This document shows, in pieces, positions 23,270 through 32,066 of a stretch of DNA of 64,000 nt (position 1 is its first letter; every line of letters starts with the position of its first letter). Source of the stretch: Aphrocallistes beatrix (taxonomy: Eukaryota > Porifera > Hexactinellida > Sceptrulophora > Aphrocallistidae); assembly GCA_963281255.1 (NCBI GenBank), contig OY725504.1:2976001-3040000 (forward strand). Reading direction: 5' to 3'. Position numbers and translations under genes: made by a program. The notes beneath the pieces are model-generated. The model saw only the letters and a list, made by a program, of their open reading frames with translations, ran no database searches and had not been told where the DNA came from.

Positions 23270-23427
23270 GAGATTTTTCGTGCGATATCGATTATAGCAC
23301 TAGGAGACGTATTTGGAGATGATATCTCCCTTATAATTAATCAATATGATCCCAGGCGCCCAAAGGACGACTCCGGCGGACACAGTGTCCGCCAGCCGCG
23401 CAGCGCAAGCAAGCGAAGCGGGCTTGT
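23270..23427 (+). mobile_element. Helitron-like 3' end fragment
   Basis: From 'gatttttcgtgcgatatcg' to the GC-rich tail 'ggcggacacagtgtccgcc', then CAAGCGAAGCGGGCTTG, ending CTTG before T. This is the 3' quarter of the family 1 element. The terminal hairpin has one mismatch. It lies 210 bases upstream of the first Rab-like gene. Confidence 0.65.
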
Positions 23428-23640
23428 AACTTTGGCTCGGAGGAATTATACAGTGTTTTAAGTTTCTCCATGGACATCGTAGAATATAGTTTTAATGATG
23501 GTTTGTTTTTAATTTTTCTTACATTTTAAATTAGACCAGGTGTAAATATTTAATGTTTAATTTGGCTAGATTGCCTTCTTAATTGGAAATAATTTCTTAA
23601 GATAGTTTTTTATAGCAATTTTCTGTTACGTAATTAGCAG

Positions 23641-24481
23641 ATGGCACTTTCTGAAGATTATTATTTTAGAATAACATTAGTTGGACCTCCGAAATGTGGC
23701 AAATCAATTCTAATGAAACAATATATTTCTAATGATCCAATCACATTCTCTAGCACTAACTATGTTCCGACCATTGGCTGCGAATTTAGTCTGGAAACAA
23801 TTAATTTGGATGGAAAAGTATTAAAAATTCAAATTTGGGATACAAGTGGATTAGGAAGAATGCGTTCTTTTACTCAATACTCTTACAGAATTTCCGATGG
23901 ATTAATTGTTGTCTATGACGTGTGCAATGCTGACAGCTTTGGTTTGTGAGAATGGATATAATAAAATAGTTAATTTACTTATTAGAGGAATGATGTTGTC
24001 GAGGTCACTCATATACATCATTCTATGAGATATATATTTTTGAATCAAATTTTGGAAGATTTGTTCACATTCCTGAAATAAACTAATTTATTAATAATCT
24101 GCGCTAATTTAATAATGGTATAATATTAAATATATTTATATTATTTTTATTCTAGATCATCTACCAGTTTATTTCGGATATGCGAAGTCGTATGCTCGAG
24201 AGAATATTAAGATTATTCTCATAGGTACTGAGAATGCTTTGAAGAATGAGAGAGAAGTAAGTTATGACAGAGCCAAAGCATGGGCAGATGAAGTTAATGT
24301 ACCGTACTATGAAGTCAATGTTTCTGATCATCTTCAAGTGGAATATCTCTTCACCACACTTGCTAGTATGATTTTGAAGGATAGGCTTGGTTCTGAGGGA
24401 AATGTAAAATTGTGCAATTCTGAACAACGAAAAAGTATAATTATATCAACTTCACATCAGAAAAAGTGTTTTCTCATTTAA
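23641..24481 (+). CDS. Rab/Ras-like small GTPase with degenerate G3-G5 motifs and CaaX end, copy 1
   Basis: Two exons, 23641-23941 and 24156-24481 (intron 214 bp, G|GTTTGT to TCTAG), giving 208 residues; the joined frame reads 'NADSFDHLPVYF', as in Rab proteins. G1 is intact ('GPPKCGKS', 15-22) and the G2 threonine is kept ('PTIG'). G3 reads 'WDTSGLG', with leucine 71 where the catalytic glutamine sits (compare Ras Q61L). The guanine-recognition motif NKxD is replaced by 'TENA', and the G5 'SAK' by 'NVS'. The C terminus 'KKCFLI' is a CaaX prenylation signal. It is probably membrane-bound with altered or no nucleotide cycling. The ATG lies directly after 'ttagcag', a possible trans-splice acceptor. 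A paralogue is at 60378-62002. Confidence 0.8.
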
Positions 24482-24601
24482 TAATATGGAATCTTCTTTT
24501 CATCAATTATATTTTGAAGTTGTAATATTTGATGTATTAACTAAGTTTTATCTGATGCGTAGATCTAACATTTGAGTTTGTAATAATTCTATCTTCTAGA
24601 G

Positions 24602-25153
24602 CAGGGGTTCTTAAACTAGGGGGCGCGCCCCCCTAGGGAGGCGTAAGGATATTGTAAGGGGGGCGTAATACCGGATGAAAATGTGAAGTGATCAATAATA
24701 GAATTGTATCAGCTTTAGCTAAATTAAGACTTCCTCAAAGTGCGTTTTAGATTACTAATGAGTGAATTTCTGATGTCATACGACATCATGTTAAATTATA
24801 ACAACTTTAGATCAAGTATTATAGACTATAGTTTTAGATTCCAGTATCGATACTATACCTTCCTATACCTAATGGCTAATTGTGCTGAATAGAGGAAATA
24901 TTTAGATGACTATGTATATCAAATATGGGTTTACTGTCATCAGTAATGCTATCTCTGACACACCACCAAGAAAAAAAAACAGTTACATCCTTCACATTGA
25001 TAGAGTTATTTGATTTAAATAGATATTCTTAATTATATTAGAAAATATGTGTTCTCCGAGTTTGGTAGTCTGAAAAAGTGTAGGTGTAGCCGCGTAGGGG
25101 GCGTGATAATTCACAGATTGGCCAAGGGGGGTCTAAAAGTTTAAGAACCCCTG
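24602..25153. mobile_element. hAT-like non-autonomous element, 8-bp target duplication
   Basis: Inverted ends CAGGGGTTCTTAAACT and AGTTTAAGAACCCCTG (allowing for one base) are flanked by the 8-bp duplication TTCTAGAG (24594-24601, 25154-25161). Length 552 bp. Subterminal G and C runs ('gggggcgcgcccccctaggg') are typical of hAT elements in animals. No ORF. Confidence 0.85.
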
Positions 25154-25742
25154 TTCTAGAGGTTTTATAGTATTTGTCAATCACTAATATTTTAATTTAA
25201 TGAAGTCAAGCCTGAACTGGAAGTAACCAGAGAATCCCATTATCCACATTGTAACACGAATGCTGAACGTACTCATGTGGCACTAGTGAGCAAACTTGCT
25301 ACATCCTCTAAGCAATAATTCAATACGACAAACTTTGTGTCAAGGAATTAATTTGGACATTTTCTTTACTTCTGTTAGATTAATACCAAATTCCTTATAC
25401 TTGTACTTTTGCCTAGTGGTGTTTTTGGGGTGGGGGAGCGTGGGGTGAACTTGACATGAACATTTAATGCTGTATGGCATGAACATTTGATGATATCTGG
25501 CATGAACATGCTAAGCAGTTCATCTGGCAACACTGAAATAGACAACTTCATACCATTAGTTAAAAACAAATAAACTAATATATATGTACCTCTAGTAAAT
25601 AACAAGATTTCATGGATGAACAAAAATACACTGGCGGTCATAAATAATTACTCACTTGAATATTTCATCTTTTTCGTAAGATTATTACCATGTACGGTTT
25701 ATTTATAACTACTAACTAACTATTATTATATCAAATACGATG

Positions 25743-26759
25743 CTAATACCTAGTAGGGCCCCCCTTAGCTTTAATAACTGCTGCACACCTTCGAGGCATG
25801 CTGTCATACAGCTTGGAGAGTCTTTCTATGGTTATGCCATTCCAAGCTTCATGAATTGCTGAGAGAAGTTCCTTATGATTTGTAGGGTTGTATTCGTGTA
25901 TAGTCGTTCCAATGTGATCCCAGAGATTCTCGATAGGATTCAGATCGGGAGATTGTGCTGGCCAATCCATCACATCGATCCCATTGGACTCAAACCATTC
26001 TTTGACAAGGGAAGACCTGTGACAAGGGGCATTATCCTGCTGGAACTGGCAGTTGTTGGTTAAAGCATATATGAATAAGGTTATTATCCAAAATATCGAT
26101 GTAGGATCTGCCATTCAAACTCCCCTTAACATCACAGAGTAATCCTATTCCATTTGCAGTCATACATCCCCATACCATGATGCCACCGCCCCCATGTTTC
26201 ACTGTAGTTTGAACGCAGGTCTCATGAAATTCTTCCCCAGGCATTCGTCGCACATATCCCGACCATCACTTCTATACAACAAGAATCTTGACTCGTCGCT
26301 AAAAATAACCCGTGCCCATTGTGCAGGAGTCCAATCTCGATAAGCTCTAGCATAGGCTAGACGAGCCTTCTTGTGTTTGACGGTCAATCTCTGTTTTCTC
26401 CTAGGCTTGCTTCCGATAAGTCCAACCTCGCGCAACCTCCTCTGGGTGGTAGAAATGGAAATATCTATTCCATGTTCACGCCTTATTTTATTTCTTATCT
26501 GAGGAGCAGTCTTAAATCGATCTGCTTTGCTCTTCCGCACTAGTAGACTGTCTTCTCGTCGGGTCGTTTTTCTAGCCCTTCCTGGAATTGGCCGATCCGC
26601 TAGGCTACCATTCGTTTTTTCCTTCTTGAGGATAAGAGACACGCTTTTTTGGCAACACTCAACTCGATCAGCTATTTGTCTCTGAGAATAACCTTCCTGA
26701 TCTAGTGCAACAATCTTTCCTCGGTTTTCTATGGCGATTCTTCGCTTATAAATAGACAT
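25743..26759 (-). pseudogene. Tc1-family transposase, frameshifted
   Basis: Three overlapping minus-strand frames make one transposase of about 340 residues. The N-terminal helix-turn-helix part (26759-26199) has 'GYSQRQIADRVECCQKSVS' and a Tc1-like 'GRARKTTRRED'. The DDE core follows with 'VIFSDESRF' (first Asp), 'QFQQDNAPCH' (second Asp) and 'SPDLNPIENLWD' (Glu, 34 residues on). Frame changes occur near 26240 and near 26045, so no intact enzyme can be made from this copy. The catalytic triad itself is conserved, implying recent inactivation. Confidence 0.85.
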
Positions 26760-26843
26760 TTTTGGCTAATAATAGAAATTTGTTCAATCCGAGATCAGAA
26801 TTCAAGTTGGTTATATAAATCTGAGTTTCTAATTTCAACTTGA

Positions 26844-27317
26844 CAAGCGCGCTTCGCGCTTGCTTGCGCTGCGCGGCTGGCGGACACTTTGTGTCCGCCG
26901 GAGGCTCCCTTCGGTCGCCTGGTGTCACATTGGTTAATTATAAGGGAGATAACATCTCTAAATATGTCTGTCCTACTGTGCTAATCGATATCACTCGAAA
27001 AATCACCAAATTTGTGAATTTAAAAATTTTTGATGCGTAATGATGACGTCATAACAAAGTGATGAGTCATCATTTTTTGATGATAGTTGCATCATATGTG
27101 AGACATGTTAGTATACAGATTCTATTAAAATAATGGCTGAGTTATGCCCGAATAACTGTGTTGCTTAACTTTTTAAAATGTGACAATGACGTCATAATTC
27201 CATGATGAGTCGACATTTTCGTCTGAGCTCAGAACTTACTGGAGCCATAGCCAAAAGACTCCCACGTGTCAAAAATCAGCCTTCTGCGCCCGGCAGTTTC
27301 TTCAATCAATTCGTTAC

Positions 27318-27394
<77 letters not shown>

Positions 27395-27416
27395 CATCGA
27401 GTTTTAATAGTAAGGA
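26844..27416 (-). mobile_element. Helitron-like element, family 1, copy C, inserted in the Tc1 element
   Basis: Minus-strand start TCCTTACTATTAAAACTCG and 3' end CAAGCGCGAAGCGCGCTTG-type hairpin with CTTG, lying between A and T. Length 573 bp including a TA microsatellite of about 70 bases (27320-27390). Because the host Tc1 element is complete on both sides, both borders are certain: there is no duplication of target bases beyond A and T. Confidence 0.75.
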
Positions 27417-27573
27417 TTATTACGGTTATTAGTTGATACTGTATCAATATAATGGTTGAATAATAAGATCATACTTGATTTTGGAAGTTAAAGCTTAGAT
27501 CTATGCTAAATTCTATATATGGCAAAGTGAGTAATTATTTATGACCGCCAGTGTACATTAAAACCCTAAAATC

Positions 27574-28752
27574 CTATACAGTCCAGTCGAGGTCAAAGTG
27601 TGAATAGATCTTGATTGGGTGGTGTGCTGGAAACAAGTAGCATAGGGTGCGTGTCGTTTCAATATACCGTTTATCAACCAGGAAAGATTTTTGAATCCAG
27701 TCTACATTCTGATACTGTGCGGGAAGTTCTGCAACCAATTGGTGAGAGTATGTCATTAGGTCGTCAAATACAGTTCCTATATTTTGTGGATATGAACGGT
27801 GGAGAGGGTTGTTGACACAAACTGGTGTGTACATCACTGCATGGCCACGAAATTTCAACTCAATTTTCATAACCACGATTGAATGGCTAGTCCACCAGTC
27901 TAACGCATCTCTCACTGTATCGTATGGAAGGAGATCATCGAGTGCATCTCGATGATAGGCATTAAAACAAGCATCGAAGTATCCCATACTGAGGTATAAT
28001 GGAGATGTAAACGAAGAATGGTTGGAATAAGCATTGTTCTGACAAGAATTCTTTATAAAGTTCATTATTTCTCTCGCTGTGTGATGAAAGTAATAATTTC
28101 CCATCCCAACCGCTGGTTCATAATCGAGAAGGAACTGCTCAAAAGCGCGTAGTGGAGATATGGATTGATTTTTCGCGAGTGACCCGAAATCTGCGTCATA
28201 TGTTAAATATATATCCTCGTCCAGGAAGATGTAGTAGAAATAGTTGATTTCTCTATCTTTAGCAGCTCTGTATAACAAATTTCTGCCTGTGGTCCAAGTG
28301 CTCTCGCTTGGATCGAATATATACTGTACATGACGTAGGGTGTTCATAGTACAATTGGTCTTGTAGCTGTATACAATGACATCACAATTGCAAATGTCGG
28401 AGTTCCCAAAGTAATCGTTTCCTTGGAGGAGTTCGGGGAGACAGTGTGGGGCTTGCACGAGGTAGATGAATATCTTAGGTATACTACTGGTAGGATTCAT
28501 CTCATTTCCTTCCGTAACAATTAAATCAATATTTTCTTTTGTGAGGTTAAGATTTATTTTGCTTTCACTTGTAATATTCAGACTGATCGTATCTTTTCCG
28601 TTATAAATCCTATATGGAATACTCAGAATTTTTTCAATCTTTATGTGTCCTCCAACATTTCGCAGACTAATATTATTAAGGTATATGACTGTCACAAAAG
28701 TTATAAACACTAAACATACGATTAATATTCCTAACTTGGTCGTCCAATTCAT
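27574..28752 (-). CDS. Type II membrane glycosyltransferase-like protein
   Basis: Single exon, 392 residues. A short cytoplasmic N terminus, one membrane anchor (residues about 8-25) and a lumenal domain with several N-glycosylation sites ('NIT', 'NLT', 'NCT', 'NQS', 'NHS') give a Golgi type II topology. The catalytic-type core has 'TTGRNLLYRAA' and the acidic motif 'YIFLDEDIYL' (Asp-Glu-Asp 178-180), consistent with a DxD-like metal and sugar-nucleotide site of a GT-A fold. Five to six cysteines suggest disulfides. I do not recognise the exact family or the sugar. The stop codon is 20 bases from the Tc1 inverted repeat, so the mRNA 3' end probably lies in transposon sequence. No AG acceptor sits at the ATG. 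Confidence 0.65.
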   Translation of the reverse strand: MNWTTKLGILIVCLVFITFVTVIYLNNISLRNVGGHIKIEKILSIPYRIYNGKDTISLNITSESKINLNLTKENIDLIVTEGNEMNPTSSIPKIFIYLVQAPHCLPELLQGNDYFGNSDICNCDVIVYSYKTNCTMNTLRHVQYIFDPSESTWTTGRNLLYRAAKDREINYFYYIFLDEDIYLTYDADFGSLAKNQSISPLRAFEQFLLDYEPAVGMGNYYFHHTAREIMNFIKNSCQNNAYSNHSSFTSPLYLSMGYFDACFNAYHRDALDDLLPYDTVRDALDWWTSHSIVVMKIELKFRGHAVMYTPVCVNNPLHRSYPQNIGTVFDDLMTYSHQLVAELPAQYQNVDWIQKSFLVDKRYIETTRTLCYLFPAHHPIKIYSHFDLDWTV

Positions 28753-29006
28753 TTGGTTAGTTAGAAATGTACTATACTCTACCTAGAATATTATTAACCT
28801 TTGAAAGCATTTGGGATTTTTCTATTTATAGTAGTAACCCCAAACTTGTATGGCTTCCACATTGAAAATTGCTTAAACCGGAAATGACGCAACACATTCC
28901 TGTGGCAAGCGTGGGTTTTAAATACTAATATCAGCACTATTACATGCCTATTTGTACTCTGAATAGCATCCCTATTCAGTACGTAAGTACTTTCAAATTG
29001 GATACA

Positions 29007-29075
29007 TCATAGCCTACTTCATATAAGGCCAGACAGTAACTTAGAAAACAAGGACTAAGGATGAAAGACAAGATG
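29007..29075. mobile_element. Foldback-family end fragment
   Basis: 'catagcctacttcatataaggcc' followed by 'agtaactta' matches the outer end of the palindromic element at 3898-4991. Only about 70 bases remain, cut where a Helitron-like element starts at 29080. Confidence 0.5.
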
Positions 29076-29079
29076 GTAA

Positions 29080-29604
29080 TCCTCACTATTAAAACTCGAT
29101 TAATGTTTATTTGTGTGTATATATATATGTAACGAATTGATTGTAGAAAGAGCTAGCCGCAAAAAGCTAATTTTTGGCATGCGGAAGTCTTTTGGCTATG
29201 GCTCCACTAAGTTCTGAGTTCAGACGAAAATACCGACTCATCATGGAATTATTACGTCATTGTCACGTTTTTATAATTAGAAATTTCAGTTTTTCGACTA
29301 TAACTCAGCCATTTTAGGCGATAGAAGGCTGAGATTTTAATAAAATGTGTATATTAATATACCTCACATATGATGCAACTATCATCAAAAAATAATGATT
29401 CATCACTCTTTTATGACGTCATCATTACGCATCAAAATTCTAAAAATTGACAAATTTGGTGATTTTTCGTGCGATATCGATTATAACAGTAGGACAGGCG
29501 TATTTAGGTATGTTATCTCCCTTCTAATTAATCAATGTGACCCCAGGCTCCTGCAGGGCGCCTCCGGCGGACACAAAGTGTCCGCCAGCCGCGAAGCGCG
29601 CTTG
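29080..29604 (+). mobile_element. Helitron-like element, family 1, copy A (intact reference copy)
   Basis: 525 bp from TCCTCACTATTAAAACTCG (after A) to CTTG (before T). The interior contains inverted 'tgacgtcat' blocks and the 3' GC-rich palindrome 'ggcggacacaaagtgtccgcc'. It has no internal insertion, so it is the best reference for the family. No ORF of significance. Confidence 0.75.
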
Positions 29605-29645
29605 TATATATATATATATATGAAAGTCTGCCTGACCTAAAATAG

Positions 29646-29954
29646 GCCTGGACGCGTGCTCGCTATCGTGAGGATATAAGTAACTTCAAGGTTGTTTACG
29701 TATGCATCAAGCATTTTCAGAAAGAAGATATAGACTCCATTTTCAAAGTGCCAAAAGGAGATGGTACTTTTACTGAAGTACTACGTGTGAAGCTAATACC
29801 GAAGGAAGGTACTGTTCCAAGAAGGGTACTATTTGGCTCTCCAGCTTACTACTCAACTAAATCTACTAAACGGACTCGCTTGTCATACGATGCAAAAGAA
29901 GAGAATTTGATGAATCAAACCCTGCAACTTAGTTTGAGATCCGAGAGTGAGTGA
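29646..29954 (+). pseudogene. THAP-domain gene fragment or exon
   Basis: The open frame starts just after a TAG at 29643 and includes 'VVYVCIKHFQKEDIDSIF', which fits the C-x2-H half of a THAP zinc finger, then 'LIPKEGTVPRRVLFG', which fits the 'LKPGAVPSIF' block that ends THAP domains. The N-terminal C-x(2-4)-C half is missing. 'aaaatag' before 'gcctgg' could be a splice acceptor, so this may be a second exon whose first exon was displaced by the Helitron-like element ending at 29604. About 103 codons. THAP domains are often transposon-derived (P-element type). Confidence 0.5.
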
Positions 29955-30433
29955 AACCGATGATCTCTAACATTTTTAGTTTCTTTTTACCCCAATGCGA
30001 CCATGCAACCCCTCACCAAATAATCGAGATTTTGAGACAATAACAATTCTGCAAAATCTTTTCATTATGAATTTTTAAAATGTATATCCAATACTTTTTT
30101 CTATTTGCAAATGCTGGTTGAGTAAAACCTCGAGCAAATAGGCCATTTCCATTTTTCCACAACCAAAAATAAGTCAGTTTATTTGTTTGTCAACAATACA
30201 GATAATTTTTGAATAAAAATCTTGCACACTCATAATGTATCAAATCTAAACAAACTATTAGTATTTAATGATAATGGAGTACAAACATATGAATGTTGTC
30301 ATTAAAATTACAAGGCCATTTGATCTTACATGATGTGCATTGCGTACACAATTCTCTATTTGCTTCAATTTGTTCATTATTATTTTCATGACAATTATAA
30401 TTTAGTAACACACCAAGTACACTGTGACAAGTG
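29955..30433. other. Intergenic, no gene seen
   Basis: AT-rich sequence between the THAP fragment and the 3' end of the 7TM-like gene; the part near 30434 is probably the latter's 3' UTR. Confidence 0.4.
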
Positions 30434-31588
30434 TTAGTATACCATCTGAGATCTGAAGGCTTGTATGAATGGAGGTCTTGTATGATGCCGTCGTCCTATA
30501 TCAGCTCTGTACTTCTCCATGAGAGGACGAGTCATCCACTCGTTTATATGGATGTACCTCTTTCTTCTTCTCATCAGTTTTACGATTATTGAAGTAAGTA
30601 TTACTAAGTTTGATAGAAATGCCATCACACCAATAATTCCATCAAGAATCTTATATAGGATAGAACAATAGTAGTTTATCCGGGATAAGATACTGCTCAA
30701 ATGAACCGATACAGTGCATTTGATCGGAGTATTTGGGAATATAATTTGGAGTAAACAGTCACTGTTCTGTATGATTTTAATGAACTCATTAATTGATTTC
30801 AACATGACAATTGATAAGCAGGTTATGAAAGCCAGGATGAAAACTGATCTAAGGATTCCGAATGTATTTGCTGCTCTTCTTTTCTTGTTATATTCTTGTG
30901 AAGTGAAATGCCATTTTGCTTCTTCGCTCATTCCTTTCAAAAGAAGATAGAACTTCTTACTCCCTTTCAAGTAAACATAAAAGTCAAAAAGCAAGAAGAC
31001 TAACTCGACCATAAATTCAGTATATTGGGTAATGATAAAACAATATGACAGAATGATGCGAACAAACCGGAACAGGAAGTAACCAGAGTACCCTATTAAC
31101 CATCTTCCATATGGAACACTCAGGTAAGTTCTCCTTAATACGATCAAGAATAAGTTTATCAAAATCGGCAGAAGCATTATTATATCACTGCTAATGTTGA
31201 AATAGATTCCTAGATTTGAGTAGTCCGTGAGATTGCATGATTTATTCGTTTCTAGATTTAATATTGTACGATTGTGAATGTACATGCGAGTTTTATACAA
31301 TCCAAAAGCAAAGCATATTGCATTAGTGCTGGTTGACAAGTATGCTAGAGCCTCGAAGCCGGAGATGGTTATGACAAAGTTATAAATCAATGATTGTATT
31401 TGCAGGTTCTTTTTAACTTTACTGAGATCAATTGCAAATATGGTTGCTGCTGGTATGTTTCTTATTTCACGTAAAGTTGAGATTTTTTGATGCACAAAGT
31501 ATGATATTATAATTATTACCATCATAAAATAGGGAATGGGTACTAGTGAAGTAACTTGATATATCCGTTTATAATAAATTGAATCCAT
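30434..31588 (-). CDS. Orphan multi-membrane-span (7TM-like) protein
   Basis: Single exon, 384 residues, seven hydrophobic spans by eye: around 15-33, 65-95, 132-152, 162-190, 192-210, 245-263 and 312-338. The C-terminal tail is basic ('KLMRRRKRYIHINEW'), as expected for a cytosolic end. One extracellular-type loop has cysteines and 'NRT' and 'NLT' glycosylation sites. It aligns along its whole length with the frameshifted gene at 15476-16611, showing a lineage-specific family. I see no signature of rhodopsin, secretin or adhesion GPCRs (no DRY or NPxxY), so receptor function is only suggested by topology. Confidence 0.65.
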   Translation of the reverse strand: MDSIYYKRIYQVTSLVPIPYFMMVIIIISYFVHQKISTLREIRNIPAATIFAIDLSKVKKNLQIQSLIYNFVITISGFEALAYLSTSTNAICFAFGLYKTRMYIHNRTILNLETNKSCNLTDYSNLGIYFNISSDIIMLLPILINLFLIVLRRTYLSVPYGRWLIGYSGYFLFRFVRIILSYCFIITQYTEFMVELVFLLFDFYVYLKGSKKFYLLLKGMSEEAKWHFTSQEYNKKRRAANTFGILRSVFILAFITCLSIVMLKSINEFIKIIQNSDCLLQIIFPNTPIKCTVSVHLSSILSRINYYCSILYKILDGIIGVMAFLSNLVILTSIIVKLMRRRKRYIHINEWMTRPLMEKYRADIGRRHHTRPPFIQAFRSQMVY

Positions 31589-31599
31589 GTTATTGAGTG

Positions 31600-32066
31600 T
31601 ATTTTGTTAGAAATGTTTATTTTCTCTGGTATATATATATATATACTAGATATTGCGCAATATCGGAACAATGAGTGTCAATAAAATGTCTCTTCATCAA
31701 TACTTCTCTTCAGAAACTTGCATTCATACACAAATTTGCATTAGCTAGAATTGACTTTGCATAATGAAATTGAATTATTCTTTTTATTTCTATTAGATTT
31801 TCTTTAGCTAAATCAGCTGATCCAGAACCTTGTGTTTCTTGATGTGTTTCAGTTCTTCTCTCCTCTTGAAAGTTATTTTGATGTAGTTTCAGTTTCTGGA
31901 TCAGAGAGTTTACTTTAGATTTGTATCTTATATTCTAAGAAGCTATCTGGCGAGGAAAAATTTCTAAGAGATGACAATTATCATGAGCTATTGTCTTTTT
32001 GTGTGTATTGAAGAGTAGAAACAGATTATTATAGAATGACTGGTAGTTTGCAGGTGTTTCCTTGAA
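31600..32066. other. Upstream region of the 7TM-like gene
   Basis: A short TA microsatellite at about 31630-31650. Nothing else is recognised; it probably includes the divergent promoter area of the minus-strand gene at 30434-31588. Confidence 0.35.

Larger units (their letters stand above)
25629..27553 (-). mobile_element. Tc1/mariner element with broken transposase, TA target duplication
   Basis: Inverted ends CACTGGCGGTCATAAATAAT at 25629 and its complement ending at 27553 are flanked by TA (25627-25628, 27554-27555). It contains a DD34E-type transposase on the minus strand and, between the upstream end and the ORF, a complete Helitron-like element (26844-27416). Its downstream-coordinate end lies 20 bases from the stop codon of the glycosyltransferase-like gene. 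Confidence 0.85.
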
